Shown: one piece after another, positions 9,136-16,352 of the stretch
Numbering within the stretch: the first letter of the stretch is position 1
Layout of the letters: the number at the start of each line of letters is the position of its first letter
NCBI GenBank assembly: GCA_025356235.1
Contig: JANXUL010000199.1
Location: forward strand, 1 to 33,898
Source: Bacteroidota bacterium
Lineage (GTDB): Bacteria; Bacteroidota; Bacteroidia; Chitinophagales; Chitinophagaceae
Length of the DNA stretch: 33,898 nucleotides
Reading direction: 5' to 3'
The notes under the pieces: generated by a model
Database searches by the model: none
The model's input: the letters and a program-made list of their open reading frames with translations, nothing else
Told to the model about the DNA's origin: nothing
Translations under genes and position numbers: made by a program

Positions 9136-10059
9136 TTAACTCACGGTTACATTCATCGCATCCAGGAGTTTATTTAATTCTTCGAGTGAATAATATTCGA
9201 TGGTGATGCTGCCATATCCTTTTTTATTATGAACCATCTTTACCTTAGTTGCGAAATGGGAAGCTAAATTATCTTCAATTTTTTTGTATGCAGCGGGCAG
9301 ATCAGACTTTACGGAAGATTTAACAGCACCAGGCTTTTCAGCTTTGTACATCTGGCGAACCAATTCTTCTGTCTGGCGCACACTCAGGCTTTTTTGCTGT
9401 ATTTCTTTATAAACAAATAATTGCCTGTCAATCGTATCAATATTTACCAAAGCCCTTGCATGCCCCATGCTTAAACTGCCATTGCGTACGGCGAGTTGGA
9501 TGTCGGGTGGTAATTTTAACAGGCGGATATAATTGGTTACGGTACTTCTTTCCTTACCCATCCGTTCGGCAACCTGTTCCTGTGTGTAACTCAGTTCTTC
9601 CATCATACGTTTGTAGCTGATGGCAATTTCTACTGCATTCAGGTCCTCGCGCTGTAAATTCTCGAGCAATGCGAGCTCCAATAACTGACTGTCGTTTGCC
9701 TGACGGATATAGGCCGGAACATCTTTCAGTCCCGCTATTTTAGAAGCACGGAAACGGCGTTCACCGGCAATCAGCTGGTATTTGCCGCCGGCTAATTTAG
9801 AAACAGTGAGTGGCTGAATAATATCATGCAGTTTGATAGATGCAGCCAGTTCATTCAAAGCGGTTTCATCAAAATCCCTACGCGGCTGTTTGGGGTTGAT
9901 CTGGATATCAGAAAGGGATATACGGCTGGTATGTGTTACCTGTTCTACCACATCGGTTTTTAGAGAGCCGGCAGTTGTTTTCAGATCGGCATCAATATTC
10001 TGTAATAAAGAACGTAGCCCTTTTCCTATAAGGTCTTTATTTTGTTTGGGTGTAGTCAT
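9136..10059 (-). CDS. parB: Chromosome-partitioning protein ParB/Spo0J family
   Basis: ParB binds parS sites near the origin, loads as a CTP-dependent sliding clamp, and recruits SMC and ParA. It has 307 residues. The N-terminal GKGLRSLL element (13-20) contacts ParA. The CTPase motifs are GERRFRAS (99-106) and ENLQREDLN (133-141). The helix-turn-helix is at about 159-182 (YTQEQVAERMGKERSTVTNYI), and the C-terminal dimerisation domain ends LLDAMNVTV. It follows parA with a 21-base gap made of heptamer repeats. I did not see an obvious parS 16-mer in the window. Confidence 0.95.
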   Translation of the reverse strand: MTTPKQNKDLIGKGLRSLLQNIDADLKTTAGSLKTDVVEQVTHTSRISLSDIQINPKQPRRDFDETALNELAASIKLHDIIQPLTVSKLAGGKYQLIAGERRFRASKIAGLKDVPAYIRQANDSQLLELALLENLQREDLNAVEIAISYKRMMEELSYTQEQVAERMGKERSTVTNYIRLLKLPPDIQLAVRNGSLSMGHARALVNIDTIDRQLFVYKEIQQKSLSVRQTEELVRQMYKAEKPGAVKSSVKSDLPAAYKKIEDNLASHFATKVKMVHNKKGYGSITIEYYSLEELNKLLDAMNVTVS

Positions 10060-10060
10060 T

Positions 10061-10084
10061 GGTAATTACTAATTATTAATTCAC
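10061..10084. repeat. Three-unit heptamer array (AATTNNN) filling the parA-parB gap
   Basis: Bases 10064-10084 form three consecutive 7-nt units that share AATT at the same phase. The units start at 10064, 10071 and 10078, and the last overlaps the parA stop codon. The parA-parB gap (10060-10080) is exactly 21 bases. AATT is self-complementary, so short hairpins are possible, but there is no second arm. This is the smallest member of the array class described in the findings, and because the region is AT-rich its membership is the least certain. Confidence 0.5.
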
Positions 10085-10881
10085 TCTATTATTCTTTCCT
10101 GGTTAGACATCTTCGTCATCCCATTGTTCTGTAAAATTTCTTTGGCCAGGTTGAGGTAGTTGATGGCTCCTTTGCTTTCTGCATCGTATAAGATAACGGG
10201 TTTGCCTACACTTGGGGCTTCACTTAGCCGGGTGTTACGGTGGATGATGGTATCGAAAACCATATCATCAAAATGCCTTCTTACTTCACTTACCACCTGG
10301 TTGCATAAACGTAAACGGCCATCATACATAGTCATTAAAATACCTTCTATCTGTAACTCGGGGTTCAGGCGGTTTTGTACGATTTTAATGGTGTTTAATA
10401 ATTTACCCAGTCCTTCCAATGCAAAAAACTCGCACTGAACGGGCACAATCACACTGTCTGAAGCCACTAAAGAATTTACAGTAATCAACCCCAAGGAAGG
10501 GGAGCAGTCAATAATAATAAAATCATACTTATCACGCACAGGTTCTAATATACCTTTTAAAACATTTTCGCGATTTGGGTAATTGATCATTTCAATCTCT
10601 GCACCCACCAGGTCAATATGTGAAGGGATGATATCCAGGTTAGGCACATCGCTTTTCAGGATTACATCTACGGCCAATACATTATTCACCATACAATCGT
10701 AGAGACTATTGGTAATATTGTGCAGGTCAAAACCAACACCCGTGGTGCTGTTTGCCTGTGGGTCTGCGTCTACTAACAGTGTCTTGAATTCCAACACGGC
10801 CAGGCTGGCTGCCACATTAATGGCAGTTGTTGTTTTGCCCACTCCGCCTTTTTGATTGGCCACTCCGATAATTCTCGCCAT
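10081..10881 (-). CDS. parA: Chromosome-partitioning ATPase ParA/Soj
   Basis: ParA is a nucleoid-bound ATPase whose gradients position the ParB-parS origin complex. I choose the ATG at 10879-10881 (MARIIGVANQKGGVGKTT) over an in-frame GTG three codons upstream. The deviant Walker A motif KGGVGKTT is at 11-18, switch I is around LVDADPQANST, and Walker B is YDFIIIDCSPSLG. No long N-terminal HTH extension is present, so this is the chromosomal (small, type Ib-like) form. It heads the parA-parB-DUF5683 cluster. The C-terminal half has the usual family segments (PVQCEFFALEGL and a DTIIHRNTRLSEAPSVGKP block). Confidence 0.95.
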   Translation of the reverse strand: MARIIGVANQKGGVGKTTTAINVAASLAVLEFKTLLVDADPQANSTTGVGFDLHNITNSLYDCMVNNVLAVDVILKSDVPNLDIIPSHIDLVGAEIEMINYPNRENVLKGILEPVRDKYDFIIIDCSPSLGLITVNSLVASDSVIVPVQCEFFALEGLGKLLNTIKIVQNRLNPELQIEGILMTMYDGRLRLCNQVVSEVRRHFDDMVFDTIIHRNTRLSEAPSVGKPVILYDAESKGAINYLNLAKEILQNNGMTKMSNQERIIE

Positions 10882-10923
10882 AAGTACCACTCCTGACCCC
10901 TAAGGGCTTTTTAAAATGAATAT

Positions 10924-11604
10924 TTATAAATCAATGGTTTCTGCGATAGCCGGTAACAGTAATGTTTTGCCTGCCGTTGCAAAGGCAGTGGTTGCAGCTG
11001 CCATATCTATCTTGATGAAGCCAAATGTATTGTAATGTACCCCTACAATCTTTTTACATTGTAGAAAGTCTGCTGCACGCACCGCATCTGATACATCCAT
11101 CGTAAAATTATCACCGATGGGGAGCACTGAAAAATCCAGTTTGGCCCAGCTGGGTATTAGTTGCATGTCTAGCGTTAAAGCTGTATCACCACTATAATAG
11201 AAATTACCTTCCTCGGAAGTGAAAATAAAACCCATAGGGTTACCACCGTAACTGCCATCCGGCAAGCCGCTGCTGTGCTGCGCCACCACACATTTTACTT
11301 TACCAAAATCGAAATTCCATTTGCCACCGGTATTCATAGGGTGGGTATTGGAAATGCCCTTTTTATTCAGCCACTCATGAATTTCCCAATTAGCTACCAC
11401 CTGGCAACCGGTTCTTTGGGCAATACTGATACAATCCGCAATATGGTCTACATGGCCATGTGATAAGAAAATATAATCCGTTTCAATACTATCTACGCTT
11501 ACATCTTTGGCGAGCTCATTATAGGTGATAAAAGGATCAAAAAGGATTTTTTTACCCTTTATTGATACCTGAAAACAGGAATGTCCATAATAAGTTAATT
11601 TCAT
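10924..11604 (-). CDS. UPF0173 metal-dependent hydrolase (metallo-beta-lactamase fold)
   Basis: The predicted protein is a cytoplasmic metal-dependent hydrolase of the UPF0173/YtkL group, whose physiological substrate is not established. The start is taken at ATG 11602-11604 because the protein then begins MKLTYYGHSCFQV, the conserved N-terminus of the group. A longer frame from a TTG at 11631 is improbable. Metal-ligand motifs are SHGHVDH (48-54), a later conserved histidine in VAQHSSG, and the aspartate of YYSGDTALT. The histidine near the C-terminus (VGVHYNTF) completes the site. It lies about 40 bases upstream of parA on the same strand and may share its transcript. Confidence 0.88.
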   Translation of the reverse strand: MKLTYYGHSCFQVSIKGKKILFDPFITYNELAKDVSVDSIETDYIFLSHGHVDHIADCISIAQRTGCQVVANWEIHEWLNKKGISNTHPMNTGGKWNFDFGKVKCVVAQHSSGLPDGSYGGNPMGFIFTSEEGNFYYSGDTALTLDMQLIPSWAKLDFSVLPIGDNFTMDVSDAVRAADFLQCKKIVGVHYNTFGFIKIDMAAATTAFATAGKTLLLPAIAETIDL

Positions 11605-11887
11605 AATAGCACTTTCATTGAAAGTCGTCAAAAATACACTTTAGGGAACATCTGCCGAAACAATATTATCCAAACAGTGTTATGGATGGAAGGCAAGTTT
11701 TCAACATAGGTAAATTAAGACTGAAATGCTTGCAGGCTATGCTTTTGAGGGTATGCTTCCCTACTTCCTCCTTTAATCGCCCGGCTTCAACCGCTATCTT
11801 TACCCGGTTCTGTTTGTAAAAACAGGCCATTGGTACAATAAATACGGGCAGTAAACGTCTGCCTCTAAAACAAATAAACCCTTTTTC

Positions 11888-13135
11888 ATGAGAAATGCAA
11901 GCACCTGGTGGATTATAGCCGCGATCATGTTACTCTTAGACTTTTATGTTTACCAGGCACTCAAAACCGTTACACAAAATTCAAGCGACAAGGCAAGAAT
12001 GGCTATTCATATAACCTATTGGGTGGTTTCCGGGTTAACGTTGGCAGCATTATTATCGTTCCCGTATATACAGGCTTTGCAAACGTCCAAACTGTTTCGT
12101 AATTATGTATTCGCTATACTGGTAGGTTTATTTTTTGCCAAGCTGGTAGGATCTGTTTTTTTTCTTACGGATGATCTTCGGCGTGGGGCCTTATGGTTAA
12201 TGAGTAAACTCTTTCGCGAAACAGGTGCGCAGTATATGAATGAAGGAAATAGCATACCCCGTTCCGGTTTTCTTAGCTGGCTTGGGTTGGGCGTAGGCAG
12301 TGCTTTATTCGGCACACTCTTATATGGCTTCAGTAACAAATACAATTACCAGCTTAGGAAAGTAAAACTTGCTTTTGCCAACCTGCCCGAAGCTTTTAAA
12401 GGATTAAAAATTATTCATATCAGTGATATACACAGCGGCAGTTTTCAAAATAAAGCGGCAGTAAACCATGGCGTAGATATGATACTGCAACAACAGGCCG
12501 ATCTCGTTTTATTTACAGGTGACCTGGTAAATGACCGTGCAGATGAAATGACTGAGTACATGGACGTATTTAACCGCATAAAAGCGCCCCTGGGCGTATT
12601 CAGTTCACTGGGTAACCATGATTATGGAGATTATGTATCATGGCCTTCGGAAGCGGCCAAAAAAGAAAACTTAGACAGATTAAAGCAGGTGCATACCAAT
12701 CTGGGCTGGCGTTTGTTGATGAATGAACATGTTTTACTAGAAAAAGGCGGTGAAAAAATAGCACTTTTAGGTATTGAAAATTGGGGTGCTAAGGGAAGAT
12801 TTCCTAAATATGGCAAAATGAACGAGGCGTATCCCGGAACGGAAAAAATCCCTTTTAAAATATTGTTGAGCCATGATCCCAGTCATTGGGATGCAGAAGT
12901 AAAAACAAAGTATACAGATATTGACCTGATGCTTGCCGGTCACACCCATGGGATGCAATTCGGATTAGAAAATCCCTATTTCAAATGGAGCCCGGTAAAA
13001 TGGATGTATAAGCAATGGGCGGGTTTGTATGAAGATGGCCCGCAAAAATTATATGTGAACCGCGGCTATGGATTTATCGGCTATCCCGGCAGGGTAGGTA
13101 TTTTACCGGAGATAACGATGATAGAGTTGGTATAG
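11888..13135 (+). CDS. Membrane-anchored calcineurin-like metallophosphoesterase
   Basis: This 415-residue protein has about four N-terminal transmembrane segments (near 5-23, 43-63, 73-93 and 128-148), then a binuclear metallophosphoesterase domain. Metal-binding motifs appear in order: HISDIHSG (Asp180, His182), FTGDLVND (Asp212), LGNHDYG (Asn243, His244), LLSHDPSHW (His329) and AGHTHGMQ (His352, His354). The arrangement resembles the YkuE/YaeI group of membrane-linked phosphoesterases. For those, lipid-linked or phosphodiester substrates have been proposed. The catalytic set is complete, so it is probably active; the substrate is unknown. A heptamer hairpin array begins directly at its stop codon. 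Confidence 0.9.
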   Translation: MRNASTWWIIAAIMLLLDFYVYQALKTVTQNSSDKARMAIHITYWVVSGLTLAALLSFPYIQALQTSKLFRNYVFAILVGLFFAKLVGSVFFLTDDLRRGALWLMSKLFRETGAQYMNEGNSIPRSGFLSWLGLGVGSALFGTLLYGFSNKYNYQLRKVKLAFANLPEAFKGLKIIHISDIHSGSFQNKAAVNHGVDMILQQQADLVLFTGDLVNDRADEMTEYMDVFNRIKAPLGVFSSLGNHDYGDYVSWPSEAAKKENLDRLKQVHTNLGWRLLMNEHVLLEKGGEKIALLGIENWGAKGRFPKYGKMNEAYPGTEKIPFKILLSHDPSHWDAEVKTKYTDIDLMLAGHTHGMQFGLENPYFKWSPVKWMYKQWAGLYEDGPQKLYVNRGYGFIGYPGRVGILPEITMIELV

Positions 13136-13240
13136 TGAGTTGTGAGTAGTGAATTGTGAGTGAAAATGATCTTTTTTAAAAAGATATTTCCTTATTGGCC
13201 ATTCGCCATAGGTCATTTGCAACTCACTACTCACTAACCA
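13135..13240. repeat. Heptamer hairpin array, word GTGARTN (copy 1)
   Basis: Four consecutive 7-nt units of GTGARTN run from 13135 to 13162. They begin on the last base of the metallophosphoesterase TAG stop. The opposite arm (about 13220-13234) has two reverse-complement units. Fourteen of 15 positions of 13142-13156 and 13220-13234 are complementary. The spacer carries a small A/T hairpin (13169-13185). A TGA recurs every seven bases, so stops fall in all three forward frames within 21 bases. The same word is used at 16270-16352. Confidence 0.8.
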
Positions 13241-13347
13241 CAATCCCATTTGTTAAGACTTCTTTAACACATACATGGATCATTTTTAATGTGTTTATAA
13301 TTTTTGGCATGGTCTTGGAAATATGTTAGGAAACAAAATAACATCTT

Positions 13348-13938
13348 ATGAAACGATTATTACTGGCAGCTACAGCCATTATTGTATTTACAGCAGCCTC
13401 TTATGCACAGGGAGGCGTAAGGTTAGGCATTAAATTAGGTACGAACCTGAATAAAATAGAAGGTCAATCTTTTAAAGATGGCTTTGACCTCTCTTACCAT
13501 GCGGGTGGATTTGCTGAAATTGACTTTAATAAAAAATGGGGTATCCAACCCGAAGTTTTATGGAACCAGACTTCAGGCAGGCGCTCTAATTTGAATACCT
13601 TATATACATCTGTTGCCAATCCTAATGGAAGCGAGAAAATTAAACTTAATTACCTCTCTATTCCTGTGCTTCTCCGTTATAATATCGGCAGTATTTTAAG
13701 CCTTAATGCTGGACCACAATTTGGTATTTTACTCAGTGAGGATAAGACATTCCTGCAGAGCGGGCAATCCGCTTTTAAGAATGGCGATTTTTCGATGGTT
13801 GCAGGCGCGCAGCTTAATTTTACATTCCTCAGAGTATACGGACGTTATAATATTGGGTTGCAGAATATCAATGATATTGATAACAAAGAAAAATGGACGA
13901 ACCAACAGATACAGTTGGGACTTGGCTTAAGGTTTTAA
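13348..13938 (+). CDS. Small outer-membrane beta-barrel protein (PorT/OMP_b-brl type)
   Basis: This 196-residue protein has a signal peptide (about 1-20, ending ASYAQG). A glycine-rich strand RLGIKLGTNLNKIEG follows, then alternating amphipathic strands (SYHAGGFAEIDF, WGIQPEVLWNQTSG, LNYLSIPVLLRYNI and a SLNAGPQFGILLSE strand). It ends in an aromatic residue (LGLGLRF). This is the pattern of the abundant outer-membrane beta-barrel family of Bacteroidota that includes PorT-like proteins. The function is unknown. It is a single-gene unit, bounded downstream by a heptamer hairpin that starts right after its stop. Confidence 0.82.
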   Translation: MKRLLLAATAIIVFTAASYAQGGVRLGIKLGTNLNKIEGQSFKDGFDLSYHAGGFAEIDFNKKWGIQPEVLWNQTSGRRSNLNTLYTSVANPNGSEKIKLNYLSIPVLLRYNIGSILSLNAGPQFGILLSEDKTFLQSGQSAFKNGDFSMVAGAQLNFTFLRVYGRYNIGLQNINDIDNKEKWTNQQIQLGLGLRF

Positions 13939-13939
13939 A

Positions 13940-14008
13940 TGCTCAACGCAAAACGCTCAACGCAGAACAGGTTTCGCGTTGAGCGTTTTTGCATTAAGCG
14001 TTTTGCGC
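13940..14008. repeat. Heptamer hairpin array between convergent genes, word CGCNNAA
   Basis: Four 7-nt units (starting 13940, 13947, 13954, 13961) share the pattern YGCNNAA. The opposite arm contains the complementary TTNNGCG words up to about 14008. The inner stem is a perfect 14 bp (13950-13963 with 13976-13989, AAAACGCTCAACGC) with a 12-nt loop. A looser outer stem contains G-T pairs and one bulge. It fills the space between the stops of two convergent genes (13938 and 14014) and can serve as a bidirectional terminator. Confidence 0.8.
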
Positions 14009-14013
14009 CTACA

Positions 14014-16233
14014 TCAAGGTTTAAGTTTAAAACGTTTTTTAAGTGCAACGATGTCTTTTTTGAAAGACTGCAACTCTGCTACCTGTTGTTTGATAAAACT
14101 ATTATCTTCCAGCTTTCCTATTATCTCATTCATTTCCGGGATACTTTCATATACCATTTTCCGGTAAGGATTGGTGTAATCTTTTGCCCTGGAATCGTAT
14201 ATGCCTTTGGTCATCCATTCTTTTGTAACGATAATTGAATCTAACAGGTGGGAAAATTGAGATGGTGCCATTTTTTTCAGCGAGATTCCTGTTATTTCAG
14301 ATAAGGAAGCCAATGCGTGTTTTATTTTTTGTTGCGGGTATTTGTCTCCCTGCCCCTGGTAGTATTCATGTACCCCATCCCATGATTTTATCTTTCCTGT
14401 TTTTATTTTTTCTTTCAATGTATTTACCTCTTCCGCGGGCATTAACTGGCCGCCAATATTTATCCATTCTGTGCGTGTTGGTTTTGCGGGCAGTGATGCT
14501 GTTAATTCTTCGAAAGTCTTGAACGCGTTTTCGTTGAGCAATTGCAATAACTGCATCATACCATAATAAACGATCATCTCTTCAAAAATCCGGTAGGCGG
14601 GCAATACTTTGGTCAGTACTGTTTTTCTTTTGCTGTTTTCAATATTGTCGGCGATAATCTCTAATTCATTAACGATCCTGTTACCACTTTTTAATAAATG
14701 TTTTCCTGCTGTATTGTTATCAGTATTTTTTTTATCCGCAGCATCCGTTTTGGCGTAAGCTTTGCCGGTAGCTGTTTCCATCAGTTGCAAAGCAGTAAAC
14801 AGTTCATTGATGGTATCTGGAGCGAGGTAATCGTATTCTATATGCTGTATCCTTTCGATGCGTTTATCCCTGTTAACAGATTTCCATGAGTTGCGGGCCA
14901 AAGCATACATGTTATATAGGAACCAATAGCCTGGCATAATGGTAAGCTGGTCTTTGCTTACGTCATTCGTGATCAATGAAAATGGGATAGGTACATTTAG
15001 CTCAGCGGGATAATCGCCCTTGGTTAAAATACTGAAACTGGCAAATTTCGAATTGTGTTTTAAACTTACACAAAGTCCCGGCCAGAAACCACGCCCTAAA
15101 ATGACCTCACCATCAGCACCGCGACTGTTATGGTTAGAGCCTATGGTGGCACCTGCAGCAATATTACTTTGTCCCATCACCAGTGCCGCGCATAAAAATG
15201 AATTATTGTGGTGCTGCTCATGTGCAGGAAAAATAAGTGAATTCAAAACTTCACAACAGGAAATGGTGGCATTATTACCTAGATAAGAATTGATAAGCCT
15301 AGCCCCGTATTTCAATTGCGAATGCGATGCCATGATAAAGCGAACAGCTTTAACGCCATAAAACATCCGACAACCAAAACCAATGATGCCGTTTACAACC
15401 TCACAGCCTTCACCAATTTGTGTTCGTCCTTCTTCACCTGAATTTACTGTAAGGTTCTTGAGTTTATTGGCGCCTTTAAAATAAGCATCCGTTCCTACCC
15501 ATACATCTTTAATAATTTTGCAGTTTTTAATTACAGTCCTGTCGCCTATTTTACCGTAATAGCCGCGCCTGTTATCAAATTTTTGTTCGGTAAGCCATTT
15601 AAATTTTTCCTGCAGTACCTCATCATTTCTATACCGGCTCCATAAATACGCATCGCCAGGCAGCATTCCGTTAAAAGGCATTACGCGGCGCCCGGTATTT
15701 TCATTGCATATTTCCATCCAGGTACGTACTTCTTCATCTTCACCCTGTTTTAAAATGCCGTTCCCGAATTTGGCGTGGTTGGTAGTAACCAGTTCATTAA
15801 CATTGGTAATGATTACTTCACTTCCTATTATATAATGAGATAGGTAGTTAACATTATCAATCACCACATTGTCGCCAAAATCACAACTGATAATGGTAGA
15901 ATTATATAAGCCTACCGGTGCTTTCAGGTCGCTGAAGCCCATACAAAAAGGTTCCAGTTTTCCAATACGTACCAGCCCATAAAATTTACAGTTTTTTACC
16001 AATTCAGGATTGAATGCATTTGATACCAGGATATTATTCCAGTCATCACTTGTATTACCGTTACGTACCAGCATTTCTATTTCATAAGCAGATAAGCGAC
16101 GGTAAGTAATGCCGTTTTTGATCTGCATATCCCGCAGGTAAAACTCATCCTTGCCTTTTGGTAAATCCGCTCCTTTAATAAAATTGTAACCCAGGGTAAC
16201 CAGTGGTGTTTTATAGATGATATTTTTTGGCAT
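14014..16233 (-). CDS. DUF4954-family protein with left-handed beta-helix (hexapeptide) region
   Basis: This large protein of unknown function is characteristic of Bacteroidota. I place the start at ATG 16231-16233 (MPKNIIYKTPLVTLGYNFIK). The longer frame from a GTG at 16338 would translate the heptamer repeat and is rejected. The product has about 739 residues. The central region has many beta-helix turns with short hydrophobic/glycine repeats (CDFGDNVVIDNVNYLSHYII, IGEGCEVVNGIIGFGCRMFY, IAAGATIGSNHNSRGADGEV), as in GlmU-like and other acyl/nucleotidyl transferases of sugar metabolism. The C-terminal third is helical. It follows glmS on the same strand with a hairpin array in between, which suggests, but does not prove, a role with amino sugars or sugar nucleotides. 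Confidence 0.8.
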   Translation of the reverse strand: MPKNIIYKTPLVTLGYNFIKGADLPKGKDEFYLRDMQIKNGITYRRLSAYEIEMLVRNGNTSDDWNNILVSNAFNPELVKNCKFYGLVRIGKLEPFCMGFSDLKAPVGLYNSTIISCDFGDNVVIDNVNYLSHYIIGSEVIITNVNELVTTNHAKFGNGILKQGEDEEVRTWMEICNENTGRRVMPFNGMLPGDAYLWSRYRNDEVLQEKFKWLTEQKFDNRRGYYGKIGDRTVIKNCKIIKDVWVGTDAYFKGANKLKNLTVNSGEEGRTQIGEGCEVVNGIIGFGCRMFYGVKAVRFIMASHSQLKYGARLINSYLGNNATISCCEVLNSLIFPAHEQHHNNSFLCAALVMGQSNIAAGATIGSNHNSRGADGEVILGRGFWPGLCVSLKHNSKFASFSILTKGDYPAELNVPIPFSLITNDVSKDQLTIMPGYWFLYNMYALARNSWKSVNRDKRIERIQHIEYDYLAPDTINELFTALQLMETATGKAYAKTDAADKKNTDNNTAGKHLLKSGNRIVNELEIIADNIENSKRKTVLTKVLPAYRIFEEMIVYYGMMQLLQLLNENAFKTFEELTASLPAKPTRTEWINIGGQLMPAEEVNTLKEKIKTGKIKSWDGVHEYYQGQGDKYPQQKIKHALASLSEITGISLKKMAPSQFSHLLDSIIVTKEWMTKGIYDSRAKDYTNPYRKMVYESIPEMNEIIGKLEDNSFIKQQVAELQSFKKDIVALKKRFKLKP

Positions 16234-16269
16234 GCATAGCTGTTTATGTTCATTCAAAAGGAAGGGGGG

Positions 16270-16352
16270 GTGAATCGTGAATCGTGAGTTGTGAGTGGTG
16301 AGTAGAATGAAAAGATTCTTAATATAGTTCCTACTCACGATTCACAATTCAC
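16270..16352. repeat. Heptamer hairpin array, word GTGARTN (copy 2)
   Basis: Five consecutive 7-nt units of GTGARTN occupy 16270-16304. Three reverse-complement units occupy 16332-16352 and end directly at the glmS stop codon (16353-16355). Nineteen of 20 positions pair between 16270-16289 and 16333-16352. It uses the same word as the array at 13135 but lies between two genes on one strand (glmS and DUF4954). Read on the glmS strand, it begins with the first base after the stop, as copy 1 does for its own gene. Confidence 0.82.

Noticed and set aside
9129-11700. parS centromere sites near parAB
   Set aside because: I looked for 16-bp palindromes of the TGTTTCACGTGAAACA type or close variants and found none. 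They may lie outside the window.
16234-16338. N-terminal extension of the DUF4954 frame from a GTG at 16338
   Set aside because: The extra residues are a translation of the GTGARTN repeat. The ATG at 16233 gives a natural N-terminus.
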